Source: Paenibacillus puerhi
Lineage (GTDB): Bacteria > Bacillota > Bacilli > Paenibacillales > NBRC-103111
Direction of reading: 5' to 3'
Assembly: GCF_009846885.1 (NCBI RefSeq)
Contig: NZ_WUWM01000017.1
Location: 62,001-126,000 of the forward strand
DNA: 64,000 nt
Shown here: piece by piece, positions 62,248 to 64,000 of the stretch
Layout: every line of letters starts with the position of its first letter
Position numbering within the stretch: position 1 is the stretch's first letter
Translations under genes and position numbers: made by a program
The notes under the pieces: model-generated
Databases searched by the model: none
What the model saw: only the letters and a program-made list of their open reading frames with translations
Told to the model about the DNA's origin: nothing

Positions 62248-62835
62248 CTACTTCTCTTCCCGTCTCGCTACACGCCCCACAAGCGCATACAGCTGCTGCC
62301 AGCCTGACGACATATCACGCAGATGCGGGGCGGCTTCAAGGTCAAGCTCGCCGCTCCAGTCAACAGCTGGCTTCTTCTTAACGCTGCTGCGCTTTCGCTT
62401 CTTATCTGCGGCAGAATCCGCTTCGCGAGCCGCCTGAAGCTCAGAGACGCCGCTGCCCAGGCCGTAAGCCCGCGCATCCGCTTGTGCGGATGTCGCGGAT
62501 GTCGTGGATGTTGTGGATGTCGTGGATGAAATCCGGCCCCCTCCACTCAGCCCGCTCTGAGAAGCTCCTCCTGCCGCAGCGCTCTTCGGCGGCCTTCCAC
62601 GGCGCTTGGGTTCTTCCGGGCTCTGAGTCTGAGACACTTCAACCGATCCTTGGGCGCCCGTACGCGTACGCCCAGCAACCGTCCTCTGTATCTCAGAGGA
62701 AGGCTTCGCACGGGCCGCCGGGGCCTTAGCCGCCTCTTCGCCGGAACCGCCTTCGATGACGGTGAGCTTCGCCCCTTCTCCACGGCTATGACGCCGCTCT
62801 TTGGCCTTCATTTTCTCCCGTTTGCGTTTAGACAT
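62248..62835 (-). CDS. Basic low-complexity protein with an AT-hook
   Basis: A 195-residue hypothetical protein. The N-terminus is highly basic (KRKREKMKAKERRHSRG). An AT-hook-like core KRRGRPPKS lies near residue 80, followed by a Gly/Ser run and short Thr/Ser repeats (TTSTTSTTSATS, ~103-116). A second basic patch KKRKRSSVKKK lies near 150, and a more ordered C-terminus (VDWSGELDLEAAPHL ... QQLYALVGRVARREEK) closes it. It follows the SNF2 helicase gene by 100 bases on the same strand and may be co-expressed. I know no family for it. Confidence 0.65.
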   Translation of the reverse strand: MSKRKREKMKAKERRHSRGEGAKLTVIEGGSGEEAAKAPAARAKPSSEIQRTVAGRTRTGAQGSVEVSQTQSPEEPKRRGRPPKSAAAGGASQSGLSGGGRISSTTSTTSTTSATSAQADARAYGLGSGVSELQAAREADSAADKKRKRSSVKKKPAVDWSGELDLEAAPHLRDMSSGWQQLYALVGRVARREEK

Positions 62836-62935
62836 CGGGCTTCCGCACCTCTCCTCCGCATGTGATGAAAACCGCGATCAGTCGCCCCGACGGCTGTCGC
62901 GCCAACGCTCAGACACCTGCCTAGCCGTCCTCCAG

Positions 62936-64000
62936 CTAAGCCTTTCCGATCCACTCCCTGCGCAGGACAAACATCTCGCGAAGCTCGTCGGTAGACATTT
63001 CGGTCACCCAGTTCTCTCCCGTACCGACAATCTGCTCGCTAAGGCCGAGCTTCCGCTCGATCATCTCATCGATACGCTCCTCGAGCGTGCCCAGGGCGAC
63101 AAATTTATGCACCTGCACGTTACGGGTTTGTCCGATCCGGAATGCCCGATCCGTCGCTTGATTCTCGACAGCCGGATTCCACCAGCGGTCGAAGTGGAAG
63201 ACGTGATTGGCTGTGGTGAGATTAAGCCCCGTACCTCCCGCCTTGAGGGAAAGAATGAAAATTCCTCCGCCGGAAGGCGTGCCCGCTTTCGCTTCTGACG
63301 GAGACGGTATGACGCCTGATTGGCGCATCGCAGACCCGCCTCTCCTCCCTGCGGAATCCGCTGGTGAACTTGCTTGTCTGGACGTCGTCCCGGGTTCCAC
63401 GGCCAATTCCCCCTGAAAGCTCGCGATCATCTCGTCGCGCTGCTTCTTCGGTACGCCGCCATGCAGGAACAGTACTTTCTCCCCCCGCTCTCGCTCCAGC
63501 GCTGCCTTGAGCAGATGGCCCATCTCGACGAACTGGGTGAAGATCAGGCAGCTATCGCCTTCTTCCCGCAGCTCGTCCACCAGCTCCAGCAGCCGCTCCA
63601 GCTTGCTGGACCGATCCTCCCAAGCGGCATCCGCCGGCTCCTTCAGAAACAGTGCCGGATGATTGCAAATTTGCTTCAGCTTGGTTAACGTAGCCAGAAT
63701 CAATCCCTTTTTCTCCATTCCGGCCAAGGCATCGATCCGCTCCAGCATGTCCTGCACCGTATTTTCGTACAAGGTCGCCTGCTCCAGAGTGAGAGGCACA
63801 TACACCTTGCTTTCCGTCTTATCCGGGAGGTCGAGCTGAATGGCGGGGTCCTTCTTCACCCGGCGCAGCAGGAAGGGCTTGATCAGCCTCTGAACCTGCC
63901 CCACCAACTCCTCGTCGCCCCCCTTCTCGATCGGATTGACGTACTTGTGGGTAAAGCTGCCCAGAGTGCCCAAATAACCTGGATTAATGAAATCGAAGAT
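62936..64000 (-). CDS. SNF2-family helicase (C-terminal part; continues past right edge)
   Basis: 355 residues are visible, and the frame stays open to the right edge without a credible start. Helicase C-terminal motifs are complete: [73 protein letters not shown]. It resembles bacterial SNF2 proteins such as B. subtilis YwqA. Between motif IV and motif V an insertion of about 45 residues rich in Ser, Gly, Pro and Ala interrupts the usual spacing. Remodels nucleic acid-protein complexes or backs up stalled RNA polymerase; exact role unknown. Confidence 0.92.
   Translation of the reverse strand: MFDFINPGYLGTLGSFTHKYVNPIEKGGDEELVGQVQRLIKPFLLRRVKKDPAIQLDLPDKTESKVYVPLTLEQATLYENTVQDMLERIDALAGMEKKGLILATLTKLKQICNHPALFLKEPADAAWEDRSSKLERLLELVDELREEGDSCLIFTQFVEMGHLLKAALERERGEKVLFLHGGVPKKQRDEMIASFQGELAVEPGTTSRQASSPADSAGRRGGSAMRQSGVIPSPSEAKAGTPSGGGIFILSLKAGGTGLNLTTANHVFHFDRWWNPAVENQATDRAFRIGQTRNVQVHKFVALGTLEERIDEMIERKLGLSEQIVGTGENWVTEMSTDELREMFVLRREWIGKA

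Noticed and set aside
62480-62535. Short tandem repeats as a regulatory element
   Set aside because: They are the coding sequence of the Thr/Ser repeats in the AT-hook protein, in frame.

Overview
The window looks like chromosome of a spore-forming, S-layer-bearing Bacillales bacterium, most likely Paenibacillus or a close relative. The evidence is a cortex-morphogenesis gene (cmpA), the Bacillus-type order ydcC-like / alr / ndoAI / ndoA / tex, two SLH-domain surface proteins, an rml-based glycan locus with an O-oligosaccharyltransferase-like protein, and a GC-rich backbone with good AGGAGG-type ribosome binding sites. No phage, transposase or CRISPR array was seen.

Region 1 (1-12.8 kb) is an iron-acquisition locus. 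A leftward, translationally coupled operon matches the staphyloferrin B pathway: sbnA and sbnB (L-2,3-diaminopropionate and 2-oxoglutarate), two IucA/IucC synthetases, sbnG (citrate synthase) and sbnH (decarboxylase, running off the left edge). Upstream lie a small LuxR-type regulator, a flavin monooxygenase of the NtaA/DszA family, an iron-siderophore binding lipoprotein, and a divergent Btr-like AraC regulator with its own binding-protein domain. Three Fur-box-like palindromes sit in front of sbnA, the monooxygenase and the binding protein.

Region 2 (12.9-35.5 kb) is mostly housekeeping: a MerR/serine-hydrolase pair, an SLH-anchored subtilase, msrAB, yjbQ, a TetR regulator, a YigZ protein, pgi, tkt, ppnP, purU, nfo, a diguanylate cyclase, an SLH protein and a glycerophosphodiesterase. 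Within it is an unusual fusion of a 3-hydroxyisobutyrate-dehydrogenase-type enzyme to a PilZ (c-di-GMP receptor) domain.

Region 3 (35.5-39 kb) holds RNA genes and repeats: an unrecognised structured transcript ending in a strong terminator, two nearly identical tRNA-Leu(GAG) genes, tRNA-Asn and tRNA-Ser, and three tandem copies of a ~130-bp structured repeat abutting a 24-bp perfect palindrome at the tRNA-Ser 3' end. Region 4 (39-46.3 kb) has sprT-like, cmpA (with a hairpin over its ribosome binding site), tex, the EndoA toxin/antitoxin pair, alr, a broken coiled-coil gene and a YdcC-like lipoprotein.

Region 5 (46.4-62.1 kb) is a surface-glycan locus. A leftward array runs wzm, wzt, a methyltransferase with a coiled-coil tail, a two-transferase polypeptide, rfbA, rfbC, rfbB, rfbD, two GT2 enzymes and a polyprenyl-phosphate sugar transferase; a Wzy_C/TPR ligase is divergent. 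The parts suggest assembly of a dTDP-rhamnose-containing chain on undecaprenyl phosphate, capping by methylation, recognition by the Wzt C-terminal domain, export, and transfer to S-layer protein. The 52.9-59.5 kb stretch is clearly AT-richer than its surroundings. The window ends with an AT-hook protein and the C-terminal part of a SNF2 helicase.
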